DNA from: Akebia trifoliata
Taxonomy: Eukaryota; Streptophyta; Magnoliopsida; Ranunculales; Lardizabalaceae
Direction: 5' to 3'
Length of the DNA: 64,000 nt
Assembly (NCBI GenBank): GCA_017979445.1
Contig: CM030718.1
Coordinates: 17,789,021-17,853,020 of the forward strand
The translations under genes were made by a program, and so were the position numbers. This document shows positions 54,972 through 64,000 of this stretch, in pieces. Position 1 is the stretch's first letter. Each line of letters opens with the position of its first letter. The notes under the pieces are model-generated. The model saw nothing but the letters and a program-made list of their open reading frames with translations. It had not been told where the DNA came from and did not search any database.

Positions 54972-56153
54972 TCAACAAATTTGACTTGAACTATTTTTAC
55001 ATAGACGCTTGGCTTTGTCTTGACGGTCATCAGGATTGCTGTCAGGCTTAACCCTTTTGACTCTAACAACTGGCTCTTTGAATTCTGCTGGTCCGTCTGG
55101 ATACCCTAAGGTGCGCCTGTTCCAACCTTTCTCAATGAGGTTTACTAACTTTTCAATCAATGGCTTGGGGGGAAACAAAGCTTTGTGTTGAGGTAAAGAT
55201 AACTCTATAGGTACGTCGTATTGTTCTGGGATCAGATTAGGATGGTAAAAAAATGTTTTTTCTAAACCAATTAGATGGACATAGTAGGATCCTTTGGTTC
55301 CTAGAACAGGGGGATCAGTCATCCACCAAGGGCACTTAAAACCAATATGACAAGCAAGGCAAAAGTCTAACCATTTGCTTCAAGCTTTGACTGAGTTGTG
55401 ACGTACTAATAGGTTTCTCTTGAAAAAGTGTTATGGCCCATATTTGAGGTTTGAGGGAACATCTACAATTTTGAGACGATCACAAAGTCACATATAGAGT
55501 AAGGAAGGATTTCCTTTGAAGCTTTCCCGCTCACCATTTTTATGGCATCTAAACCTGAGAAAGTTTCAGCTAGGATGAGAGGTACTAGGTTGGCTTTCCT
55601 TGAGAGTTGTGAGGCTATATCTAAGAAGGACTCAGGGATAGTTTGGCCATCACTATTGGAGGTCAGCATGTATTGGGTTAGGATTCCTAAGCACAATCGA
55701 TAATCTCTAGTATCTCGCCAGACTTCAGGTTTTACATTGATAGGGTGACTGCGGGAGTGATATGGACCCAACAAAGGTACTAAGTCTAATCTCCTGTTAT
55801 GAACTAAGGCCTTGGCTTCTTCCTTGGAAATGTTTAGTCCTATGGCGAGTTCACCAGAATATTCGGTCTTTAATGAGGGCCTGACTAGAGGTCCTGAAGT
55901 GGATATCCTCATGATGCCACAATAATCCTCGTGAGTGGGACACAAGTGCATATACCCCATATGGAATATATGAAGGTGGGGGTTCCATCACTTAGCCATA
56001 GCGCGTAAGAGGTTCCAGTCTATCTCAAATTCGTGGAAGTAGAGGGCACTCCTCAACATGAATCTCCCAAAATTGATCTTCTCTACTGGGTGCATTCCTA
56101 TGACGGTTGTTTTGACTAACTGATCGATTGGGTTATCGCCTGCGACTAGCATC
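54972..56153 (-). pseudogene. ORF1 upstream of gag (Ogre-type extra ORF)
   Basis: An additional protein gene in sense, between leader and gag, as in Ogre elements. The start at 56153 (MLVAGDNPIDQL) is proposed because the frame continues, through one TGA near 55990, into the open stretch 55960-55463 (CPTHEDYCGIM, SGELAIGLNISKEEAKAL, YRLCLGILTQYML). A frameshift at about 55465 and two stops separate this from 55322-54972 (YYVHLIGLEKTFFYHPNLIP, LIEKGWNRRTLGYPDGP), which ends basic (KRVKP, DKAKRLCK). The P(T/L).E(D/E)Y motif resembles plant mobile-domain-like proteins, a tentative comparison from memory. Element D has lost this gene. Role unknown. Confidence 0.65.
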
Positions 56154-56589
56154 CTGGTTTGACACAAAAAAGTATCTTAGTACTCTTCCAAGGTCCATGT
56201 AAAATATCAATTTTCTCCTTATTTTCTTTTTAAAAATATTTTCATTTTGGAAAATCTTGTTCTTGTGGAAAATATGTTTTCTTGAAAAATATTTTTTGGA
56301 AAATATATTTTCTTGGAAAATATTTTTTCTAAAGAACACTTCTTTTGGAAAACATTCTTTTCTGAAAAATATTTTCTTTTTCTTCTTTTAAAATTTGATT
56401 TTCATTTTGACTTAAATGGCCCGGTCCATCATGATTGTTGGATCGGGATGGATTGGGTCATTATTGTAAAAGCATGGATTCTTTATTGGGTCGGTGCACC
56501 CATTTTAATTTTCAAAAATAAAATTTGTGATCCTTGAGGACAACCATATACTTTGATCTCATCATTCACAGCACTTACATACATTCATC
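56154..56589 (-). other. AT-rich run directly upstream of ORF1
   Basis: 56220-56390 is a degenerate tandem run of AAAATATTTTC/TTGGAAAATATTTTC words (about 19 bp), also present in D at 16610-16760. No gene. Confidence 0.5.
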
Positions 56590-57420
56590 AATCAACAGGT
56601 TCCAATCAATAAACAACCTGGGAACACCCACGATAAGTTCAAGTTGTGACCTACTGGGAAGGTTTCTAAACTGTAAGCTTACTACGTGCAATGCATTTTT
56701 ATCTGGCCACCCTTGCCCAAGCACACCTATATATCTTTCGATACGTGGTGACTTGGTTTGATATATCGTATAGGTGATAATCTAAAACCTCAATTCACTT
56801 CTCTGAAGTCAAAAATAGCCAGTTTGATATCCAGTTGAGAGGTGGCGCATAATGTTGAGCAAGGACCCACTTAAATACCTCTCGTCTAGAATAGACGTAG
56901 TTTATCCCCCTCGTACAGTAGGGTACAGCGAGGCAAGATCTTGCTTAGGCATCAGTTTTGACCAATAAGTGCAATTGATATACTTAGATTATCTTTTATA
57001 CCTACGGGTATGAGTCAAGAGTTATAGCTTTCACAAATGGTTTGGCATCCCACGAGGGGACCGATCACGTACTAGTACTACGTTAGCAATCGGAACATGT
57101 GACTGTGTGGCTCACAATATGTCAAAGGCTCAGGTCGCTCCAGCTTGGGTGTATCAATATACCTCTCAGAATCACCTGATCAAACAATATTGATGCCCCA
57201 GTTTGATATACCCTAAGGGACGTGACTGGAGTTGTGATTTTCATGAATGACTTCGCATCTCCGAAGAGACTGGGCCATGCACTAGTGCCACGTTGGCTAT
57301 ATAGGACGTGTAAGTGTGCAAAAATAGTAAACGTGCATGTGGTGTGTGCAACACAGGGTGGGGTATACCCAAGGCCTTTTTCAAACACGTGGGCCCATGG
57401 ATCCAATCAAACCAATCATT
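56590..57420 (-). other. Conserved leader block of element A
   Basis: Counterpart of 15550-16400 in D on the other strand, by eye about 90% identical across the best 190 bases. It preserves TATAAAAG (minus strand, about 57000), TATTTAAG before the GCGCCACCTCTCAACT word, and the GTCTATTCTAGACGAGAGG stretch. Small sense-strand open frames are present in both copies, but the differences are mostly amino-acid changing, which argues against a protein. Confidence 0.6.
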
Positions 57421-59414
57421 ACAAAAGGAATTACATGAATATTTAATCGAAATAAAACACTATCCCAATCACATGAATATTTAATCGAGATTAACATTAT
57501 TCGAATCACATAATTGAAAATAAATATATCAAGCATATATCCATGTTAAAAGCAAACATTTAATCCAAAATATTTATTCATGTATTTCAATCAAGGGTCA
57601 TTTTGGACGGTCCAAAATAATTCCGAATTTTAAGGCACATTGGATCAAAGATAAATGGATAATCGCTAGCATAAAGACTTGGAAATCCAATAACCCATTT
57701 TTTTCTTTTTAAAAAAAAAAAAAAAAACAAAGGCCTAAAAATTTGATCCATAAATGGATTATCATATCATTTTTTACTAGTGTCACCCCAATTTTCATAT
57801 AAATAAACAATCATTATAATTGAGGTGACATTAGAATCGTTGATATGTTTAAATCACATAAAAATAGATGTGCTAGATTTCATCTACCCATAACACGTGA
57901 AATCACATTTTTTCTTCTTTAAAAAAAAAAAAAAATTATTAAATGGACAACAAGCAAAAACAGCAAAAAAAACTATTTTTAAAAAAAAAATTAAAACAAA
58001 AGGCCATTTGTTAAAAACCATCATATTCAATAAAAGGGGGTGCCCTTAGTAAAATGAAGTTCTTATTTACCCTTACACCATCTTCTCCATCAGCCATGTT
58101 CACATTTAAAAAAAAAAAACTGATCTAGATTCTCAACCCGATCGGTTGAAGTCAATTTAACCGGTTTAGAACTCTTATCAATGATCTCCTGTGATTCAAA
58201 CCCGGATTAAGTTCAATAAAACGCTGCCATTAATAATTTGTTAAAGCTCAATGTTTAATCCTTAAAAGAAAATGATGATTTTCCTAAGTCATAATCAGAT
58301 CCACCATCAAACAAATCACGCCAGTTAATTTGAGAGAACGAAAATGGTTGTTCTCTGATCTAGTTCGGTTGAAAACGATGAACCCAAGATCAGTTTTTGA
58401 TTTGGGTTCGGTTGAAAACGATGAGCACAATATCGGTTTCTAATTTGGTGATGAACCTCAATCGTTTAAGAAGATGATGTGCCAAAAATTTGATTTTCCT
58501 TTGTTGATCTTCGCTGGTTTTAAACGATTGAACAGAGAGATTTTTGATTTGGGATCGGTTGAAAACGATGAGCACAATATCGGTTTCGGATTTGGTGATG
58601 AACCTCAATTGTTTTAAGAAGATGATTTTCCAAAAATTCGATTTTCCTTTGTTGATCTTCGCTGGTTTCAAACGATTGAACGGAGAGACCGTATGGGTAT
58701 CTATATGAACCGGCATTTTCTCTTGGAGAAGACGATGTGGGCATAGAAATAATTAGATTTTACTCATCGCACACCAACACATTAATGTTGTTAATGGGTG
58801 TGAAAATAAATAAAAATGAATAACTACTCGGGGCACCCAAAATCCAGCACATTGTGCTGTTGACAGAACCTAGAAAAAAAAACTCCTTTTTTTTGTTTTT
58901 TTTTTGAAAATTTTTATTCTTTCTTGCTGTCAATGGACAACACTACCTTTGGAAAAAATGAATTTATTTATTTAAAAAAAAGGTTAATTACATACTCTTT
59001 TTCCCTAATTTTTTTTTTTTAAATTAAGAAGATAAAACGTTATCCCATGATCAATCGCATACACCTTAAAAAATAAAAAATAAAAGGAAAACCTACACAC
59101 ATAAAAGAATCAAGCGTCATGATCTACCAATCATCATACCATTTTCAATCAAACCAATCAGTCTGAAACCCTTCATTATTTAGGATCACGTTCGATAACC
59201 CTTGATTGACTCACAAGAATAGTTTGTCGATGCCGAATATTTAAAATCAAAACACATGATCAATAATAAAAAAAAATAAAATAAATAAAATAAAAAAAGT
59301 AACAAACACGCAAATAATGAATAAACAAATAAACAAAGAACAAATAAATAAAAAGAAACTAGGTTATTTTAGCGATAATCCCATACTTGGGGTTTTTCAA
59401 ATTTGATCCTCAAT
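57421..59414 (-). other. Leader of element A
   Basis: Non-coding, AT-rich, with poly-A runs (57711-57727, 57921-57934) and no 190-bp repeats of the D type. Only the first 60 bases after the primer site match D (AAAAACCCCAAGTATGGGA). A 148-bp duplication is listed separately. Confidence 0.5.
58394..58689 (-). repeat. Two tandem copies of a 148-bp unit
   Basis: TTTTTGATTTGGG starts at 58394 and 58541, and AAACGATTGAAC.GAGAGA at 58522 and 58670. The two copies differ at few positions. Each carries GGTTGAAAACGATGAGCACAA. Open frames of 74-108 codons on the minus strand span both copies and repeat with the unit. Confidence 0.8.
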
Positions 59415-59433
59415 GTCCCCAGTGGAGTCGCCA
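59415..59433 (-). promoter_or_regulatory. Primer-binding site of element A (tRNA-Arg)
   Basis: Minus strand TGGCGACTCCACTGGGGAC, one base after the LTR: an uninterrupted match to the complement expected for plant tRNA-Arg(ACG) over its first 17-18 bases. The best preserved of the five such sites in the window. Confidence 0.85.
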
Positions 59434-59434
59434 C

Positions 59435-61171
59435 TGAAAGCACCCTCGATCCGCGGGGTACGCGGATTTGCTTTTGACCCTTGAGGTTTGAGAGTTGCCA
59501 CCTAGTTATTATGGTCTAGGAACCAAACTGACCCTACAATGGATAAAAAAGAACTAATCTACTATAGAAATCTGAATCCGGGGATCATGTTATGGGGTTG
59601 GAAGGTGGTAGGCACCAACCCCGCCTGGCCAATGCCGGTCTCTACTTATTCCAAATACAACTACATCACTAATGACAAAACCTAGATTAAAAAATAATGA
59701 AAAATCTTACCTTTGATCTACAAAAGTACTATTCCCTCAGATCTAGTGAAAATAGCTCTTTGTACCGTATTCCTTACTTCGTTCTGTCTCCAGATCTGAT
59801 TTTCGATCTCCGAGGTAAGGTATCTCCTTCTTGAATCTGGATGCTTTGAATTTCTTGAAGATTTTTAGAGTATTTTTGAAAGGCTTCTACGTGTTTTTTA
59901 GGCTAAAATCGAAGTAGGGGTGTTAGGGAAGGAGTTGGGGCTTCAAAATTAGGGTTTTGGGGAAGTTGTGGAGGCTTCTTCCCCTATTTTTTCTAGAATT
60001 TTTTCTTTGATATGAAAATAGGGTGTGGAGGCTCCTATTTATAAAGTTTTTAAAAGCATTAAGGTTTGATTAGGGTTTCTTTTAGAGTTTTAATTAGGAT
60101 TTTAACATTAGTCTCATGAGATGGACTTAGTATTTAAGGCTTTGACTTAGGGTTTTGACTTAAGTTTTATGAGATTGACTTGATTAGTTTAGATTTAGGG
60201 TTTTGACTTTAGTCTTATGAGATTGACTTGATTAATTTAGATTAGGGTTTAGATTTAGGATTTTGACTTTAGTCTTATGAGATTGACTTTAATACTTGAC
60301 TTTAGTCTTATTTAATTGACTTTAATTTTGAATTTATTTTTATTTGATTGACTTTAATATCTTGACTTTAGTCTTGCTTGATTGACTTTAAATTTTTGGA
60401 GAACCCCTCTCTATTATATCTTTAATTCTTTGGACCCCCAAATGGAGGGGTCCTTAAAGAAATATGTTGCAAACCCTCAACAATTTTGCCTAAAAGCCTG
60501 ATTGATCGATTTTTTTGTTCACATTTTAAAATTATTTTTTTTAATGTTTTACTTTACATTATTTAATGATTTATTTATTAATTTTAAAAATTTTAATTAT
60601 TAAAATTTTGAAATTACCATTTTACCCTCGGAAATGATTTTTTACATTTTAAGTCGTTTTTCCATGTTTCAGGATGTTTTGGAATCAGTTTTTCATAAGG
60701 AATTCAATGGGAATGTTGATTTTTATCATTTATGAAGTTTTTTGTATGAAATGGTCGTGAACTTTATGAGGGGCATTTTCATAATTTTGTCAAATTTTAT
60801 GAAAATTGGCGAAATGATTTACTTGGTTTCGATTTATTGTTTTATGTGTTTGAGTGGGTTTTCCTAAGCGTAATGCAGGCTCTAGGGTTGTTTTGATGTT
60901 AGGGATATTTTGGTAATTTAATCATTTTTAGTGATTTTTATCGTGAAGCTTCTTTTTCGTTTACAAGATGATAATTTCTATGTTTCTGAGGTCGTATTTT
61001 CCTAGTGTAGCATGATTTCTAAGTTTTGTCAGTTCAAGATACCTCATCCGGATTTCTGAAATATATCTGGTAACAAAATAAAACATTGGAATAGACATCC
61101 ATCATTGGGAACCTTTGCGATCGGATTGACAACTTGATTAATCAGGCGGATGCAAAAATGGAGTGTCTACA
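59435..61171 (-). repeat. LTR shared by element A (5') and A2 (3')
   Basis: On the minus strand it starts TGTAGACACTCC and ends GGGTGCTTTCA. One side is followed by a primer-binding site (59415-59433), the other preceded by a polypurine tract (61172-61189), so it serves as 5' LTR of A and 3' LTR of A2. TATA box at 60036-60043. Confidence 0.9.
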
Positions 61172-61189
61172 GATGCCCCTCTTTGGCAG
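61172..61189 (-). promoter_or_regulatory. Polypurine tract of A2
   Basis: Minus strand CTGCCAAAGAGGGGCATC, identical to that of element A at 28854. Confidence 0.75.
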
Positions 61190-61513
61190 ACATTTGAAGC
61201 AAACTAGATAGCAAATCTATTTTGGTAGATAGTGCGATATCCGAATGCCAAAGTTAGTGACAGTTCATTTTGCAGCTTGATTTAGCAATTCGTCGGGATA
61301 TTTAGATCCTTGAGCGTAAAACTCTCCCCAAACTAGAAAAATGTCAGGTCCTTGAGCGCGAGCTCTCACTGGCAGTGTCAGATCCTTGAATTTTAGAAAA
61401 TTCTCCTTGACTAATGTAACAACTGTGCAAGTGTGTGGGCTCAAAATCTGAGATAGATTTCAAAGAGTTTGAGTTGGAAAAGAGTCAAATCTAAGCATGA
61501 AGTAAATATTAAC

Positions 61514-62025
61514 TGAGCATAATTCCAAGAAAACCCTTGGCTGCATCTGAGTATAGTTCCGAGAAAACCCTCGGCGGCATCTGAGCATAACTCCAAGAAA
61601 ACCTTTGACGGCATCTGAGCATAGTTCCAAGAAAACCCTTGGTGGCATCTAAGCATAATTCTGAGAAAACCCTCGGCGACTTCTGAGTATAATTCTAAGA
61701 AAATCCTTGGCGGCATCTGAGCATAGTTCCGAGAAAACCCTCGATGGCATCTGAGCATAATTTCAAGAAAACCCTTGGCGGCATCTGAGCATAGTTCCGA
61801 GAAAACCCTCGGCGGTATCTGAGCATAATTCCAAGAAAACCCTTGGTAGCATCTGAGTATAATTCCAAGAAAATCCTCGATGGCATCTGAGCATAATTCT
61901 AAGAAAACCCTTAGCGGCATATGAGCATAGTTCCGAGAAAACCCTCGGCGGCATCTGAGCATAATTCCAAGAAAACCCTTGGCGGCATCAGACCATAATT
62001 CCGAGAAAACCCTGGTCGGCATCTG
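61514..62025 (-). repeat. 34-bp tandem hairpin array of A2
   Basis: About 15 units of the same 34-bp sequence as in A (about 32 units), with both unit types. One unit near 61900 reads CTAAG...CTTAG, so the second stem pair has also changed on both sides. As in A, open frames up to 201 codons on the minus strand are by-products. Confidence 0.9.
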
Positions 62026-63519
62026 GTTGAGTAAAACTGAGAACAAAGAAATAAATCTGGGAGAGAAACGATTGAAAATGAATCTGGAAAAGAGTGGTTG
62101 AATCTGGGAATGAATAAATTTGGGACAGAATGGATGCCCTATCTCCTATGTGAGATTCATAATGCATTTGTTTAAACCTCAAGGTTTTATCAAAAAAGTT
62201 TTGTGAATTTAAAACCTAAGTTTTTATTTCTTTTGAACCTCAAGGGTTTTTTCGAAAAACTGTTATCAACAGGATAGCCTTAAGTTTGGGGTTCCCATTA
62301 TCTTTTAGGATTAGCATTGCTCAAGAGTTAATTGCCCCTAGTTTGATAATAAACATGGCATTTGGACACATCATGCAAAAATTAAAAAAATGCCCCTAAT
62401 ATAAAGGGGAAAAACTACATTTAGAGGAAAAAGAAAATGCTCCTTGTATGAAGGTTTGAAATATTTGATTACCACAGTCCAATAAAGATCCAACTTTTAA
62501 TTTTGATTGATTTTATTGAAGATTTTGAGTCAGGCTTAAGAGAACAAAATATTTCCTTTTGAGACTCATCATAGAATTCACCCTTCTCTCCATTGGTTCA
62601 CTTGGGTAAGTAAGAATTTTCAGATCGATCATAGAAAAGATACCTATGGTTTCTGAGTATTTGCCTGGTTTAAGCTAAGTATTGCCCTTGATGATTCGGA
62701 CTTCTGATGTTTCAGCTCGGACCGCTTTCAGCTTGGGATTTTCTTCTATTTTTCTTTATTGCTCTAACTTTTACCTAGATCACCTTTTTAGGTTTTCAAT
62801 CTAGCGAGCTTGCTCTAGCTTTTACCTAGATCGCCTTCTCAGGTTGTCGATCTAGCGAGCTCTTTCTTTTTTCTTTGCTCTGATTATTGTTAAAGTTGTC
62901 CTTTCAGATTTTCAACCTTGCGAGCTTGCCTTAATTTTTGCCTAAGTCACCCTTTCCGGGTTTTCAACTTAGTAAGCTTCTTCAAATTTTTTTTTAATTT
63001 TTTCTTAATCTTTTTCTTCTCCTCTGAAGTTCTAGAATTACTGTCTGATTATGCTTCGCTACCCTCCTTGACTTTTTCAGACGGTACTTAGGAGGACTTT
63101 TATAGGTAGGCTTGAGACTAGGCATAAAAAGAAAGGAATTTTGAGGCTCAAAAACCCAAATGCCCCTTGTGTGGCATTTCATTTAAAATTTTTTCTTGAA
63201 CTTTCTTCCCTAGTTTGGATGATATTTCTTTTTATTTTGAATTTTTTTCTTTTTAGATTTTTCCTTTGTCAGGGAATCTATATATATTTTTTTATGTGTT
63301 CGGGCCTGAAGTAACTTCTTAGGTTGCCTACGTACCCTAAATTTTTCGGATCAGACCAAAACGTAGTTTGGATTTTCCCTCCCCTGGGTTAGGTACTCAG
63401 GCTAAGAAGTAAAAGGCATATTTTTCTTTTTTTCTTTTTTTTAACAGGCTGCAAAGGTGTTGAGAAAGGAGATAATGAACTAGGTAGTAGAAAAATTGAT
63501 TCGGCCAAAAATGGCTTCC
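62026..63519 (-). other. 3' region of A2
   Basis: Co-linear with 30284-31774 of A at high identity, including the roughly 52-bp repeats (about 62765-62990). Non-coding. Confidence 0.65.
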
Positions 63520-64000
63520 TTAAATGTAGTACCGTTTGATTTGGTCAAGGTTGGTTGGTTCTGATAACTTGATTCCATCATGATCTTGAACTCTGACAGC
63601 TTTTCCTGGTAATATTTCCTTGATAATGTATGGACCTCCCCAATTCGATTTGAACTTCCCTCTAGAGTCAAAGATAGGTGCTCGATTCTCTTTGAGTACT
63701 AAATCCCTGACTTGTAAGTGATGAACCTTGATCTTTTTATCAAATGCACGGGCAACTCTTCTTTGATAAGCTTACACATGATACAAAGCTCTCAGTCGTT
63801 TTTCTTCAATCAAATTCAATTCTTCATACCGCTGGCGAACCCAATCTATTTCTGACAACTGACTTTCCAACAAGACCCTCAGAGATGGAATTTCCATTTC
63901 AACTGGCAAGACTGCTTCCATGCCATACACTAAGGAGTAGGGAGTAGCTCCAGTAGAGGATCGAATTGAAGTTCGATATGCCCATAGTGCAATTGGCAGT
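63520..64000 (-). pseudogene. Integrase C-terminus of A2 (cut by window edge)
   Basis: From the edge the minus strand reads WAYRTSIRSSTGATPYS, VYGMEAVLPVEMEIPSLRVL, RQRYEELNLIEEKRLRALYHV, a TAA in place of a Gln codon near 63775, then AYQRRVARAFDKKIKVHHLQ and GGPYIIKEILPGKAV. It ends at TAA 63520-63522 after YYI, as in A. The catalytic residues lie outside the window. The single stop makes it non-functional as it stands, though it is better kept than the A copy. Confidence 0.85.

Larger units (their letters stand above)
27106..61171 (-). mobile_element. Element A: Tat/Ogre-like LTR retrotransposon, split by B
   Basis: Minus-strand element with 5' LTR 59435-61171 and 3' LTR 27106-28853. Order in transcript direction: LTR, tRNA-Arg primer site, 3.3-kb leader, ORF1, gag, protease, G-patch, RT, RT-linked RNase H, second RNase H, integrase, 3' region, 34-bp array, polypurine tract, LTR. 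Element B (34754-51060) interrupts RT. Without B and its duplication it is about 17.8 kb, large even for this lineage. All coding parts carry stops or frameshifts. The bases next to the two outer LTR ends do not match, because the 5' LTR is shared with A2. Confidence 0.85.
61172..64000 (-). mobile_element. Element A2: 3' half of a second A-type element
   Basis: Sequence from the end of integrase through the 3' region, a 34-bp hairpin array and polypurine tract, directly joined to the LTR of A. It runs off the right edge, so its size, 5' LTR and coding state are unknown. No target duplication separates it from A, as expected for LTR-LTR unequal recombination. Confidence 0.85.

Noticed and set aside
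61441..62046. 201-codon minus-strand open frame in A2
   Set aside because: Same 34-bp array; identical reason.

Overview
The window looks like gene-poor, AT-rich chromosomal DNA of a flowering plant, probably a eudicot. It holds no bacterial operons, rRNA or tRNA genes. About 80% of it is nested, decayed Ty3/gypsy LTR retrotransposons. The Tat/Ogre branch is indicated by a primer-binding site for tRNA-Arg, a second RNase H after the RT-linked one, an extra ORF upstream of gag, and long leaders and 3' regions packed with tandem repeats. Everything was read by eye; family names rest on motifs and architecture, not on database searches.

Layout. 1-11939: host-like DNA. It holds a broken gag fragment, a CACTA MITE with a clean TTG target-site duplication (TSD), a tRNA-derived SINE, two foldback elements, and the first exons of a probable host gene on the minus strand (8390 to 5979). 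The two foldback elements sit in that gene's first intron. Two worn LTR relics follow. 11940-22499: element D (+), TSD CCCAC, both LTRs present but ORF1, gag, protease and most of pol deleted, with a mitochondrial-looking insert in its leader. 22641-27105: 5' half of element C (+). 27106-61171: element A (-), about 17.8 kb without its insertion, with ORF1, gag, protease, G-patch, RT, dual RNase H and integrase all recognisable but broken. 34754-51060: element B (-), inserted in the RT gene of A with TSD TTCTT. B itself carries a truncated A/D-type piece E (39791-41016). 61172-64000: the 3' half of A2, another A-type element sharing one LTR with A. This gives a tandem LTR-internal-LTR-internal array that runs off the right edge.

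Inferred order of events: C is oldest; the A/A2 array entered C; B entered A; E entered B. D inserted next to C. By eye the LTR pairs of A, B and D are each about 93-94% identical over the first 200-280 bases, so all are old. No element looks autonomous: the RTs of A and B have each lost the YVDD catalytic region by different deletions.

The least ordinary signal is in the non-coding tandem arrays. The array near the 3' end of A, A2 and D (34- or 33-bp units) carries a short inverted repeat in almost every unit, and its arms change together (CCAAG/CTTGG, CCGAG/CTCGG, CTAAG/CTTAG). The leader arrays of B and C (about 28 bp) carry a different hairpin (GGGTC-N3-GACCC). Family-specific hairpin arrays at opposite ends of related elements suggest selected RNA or DNA structure.
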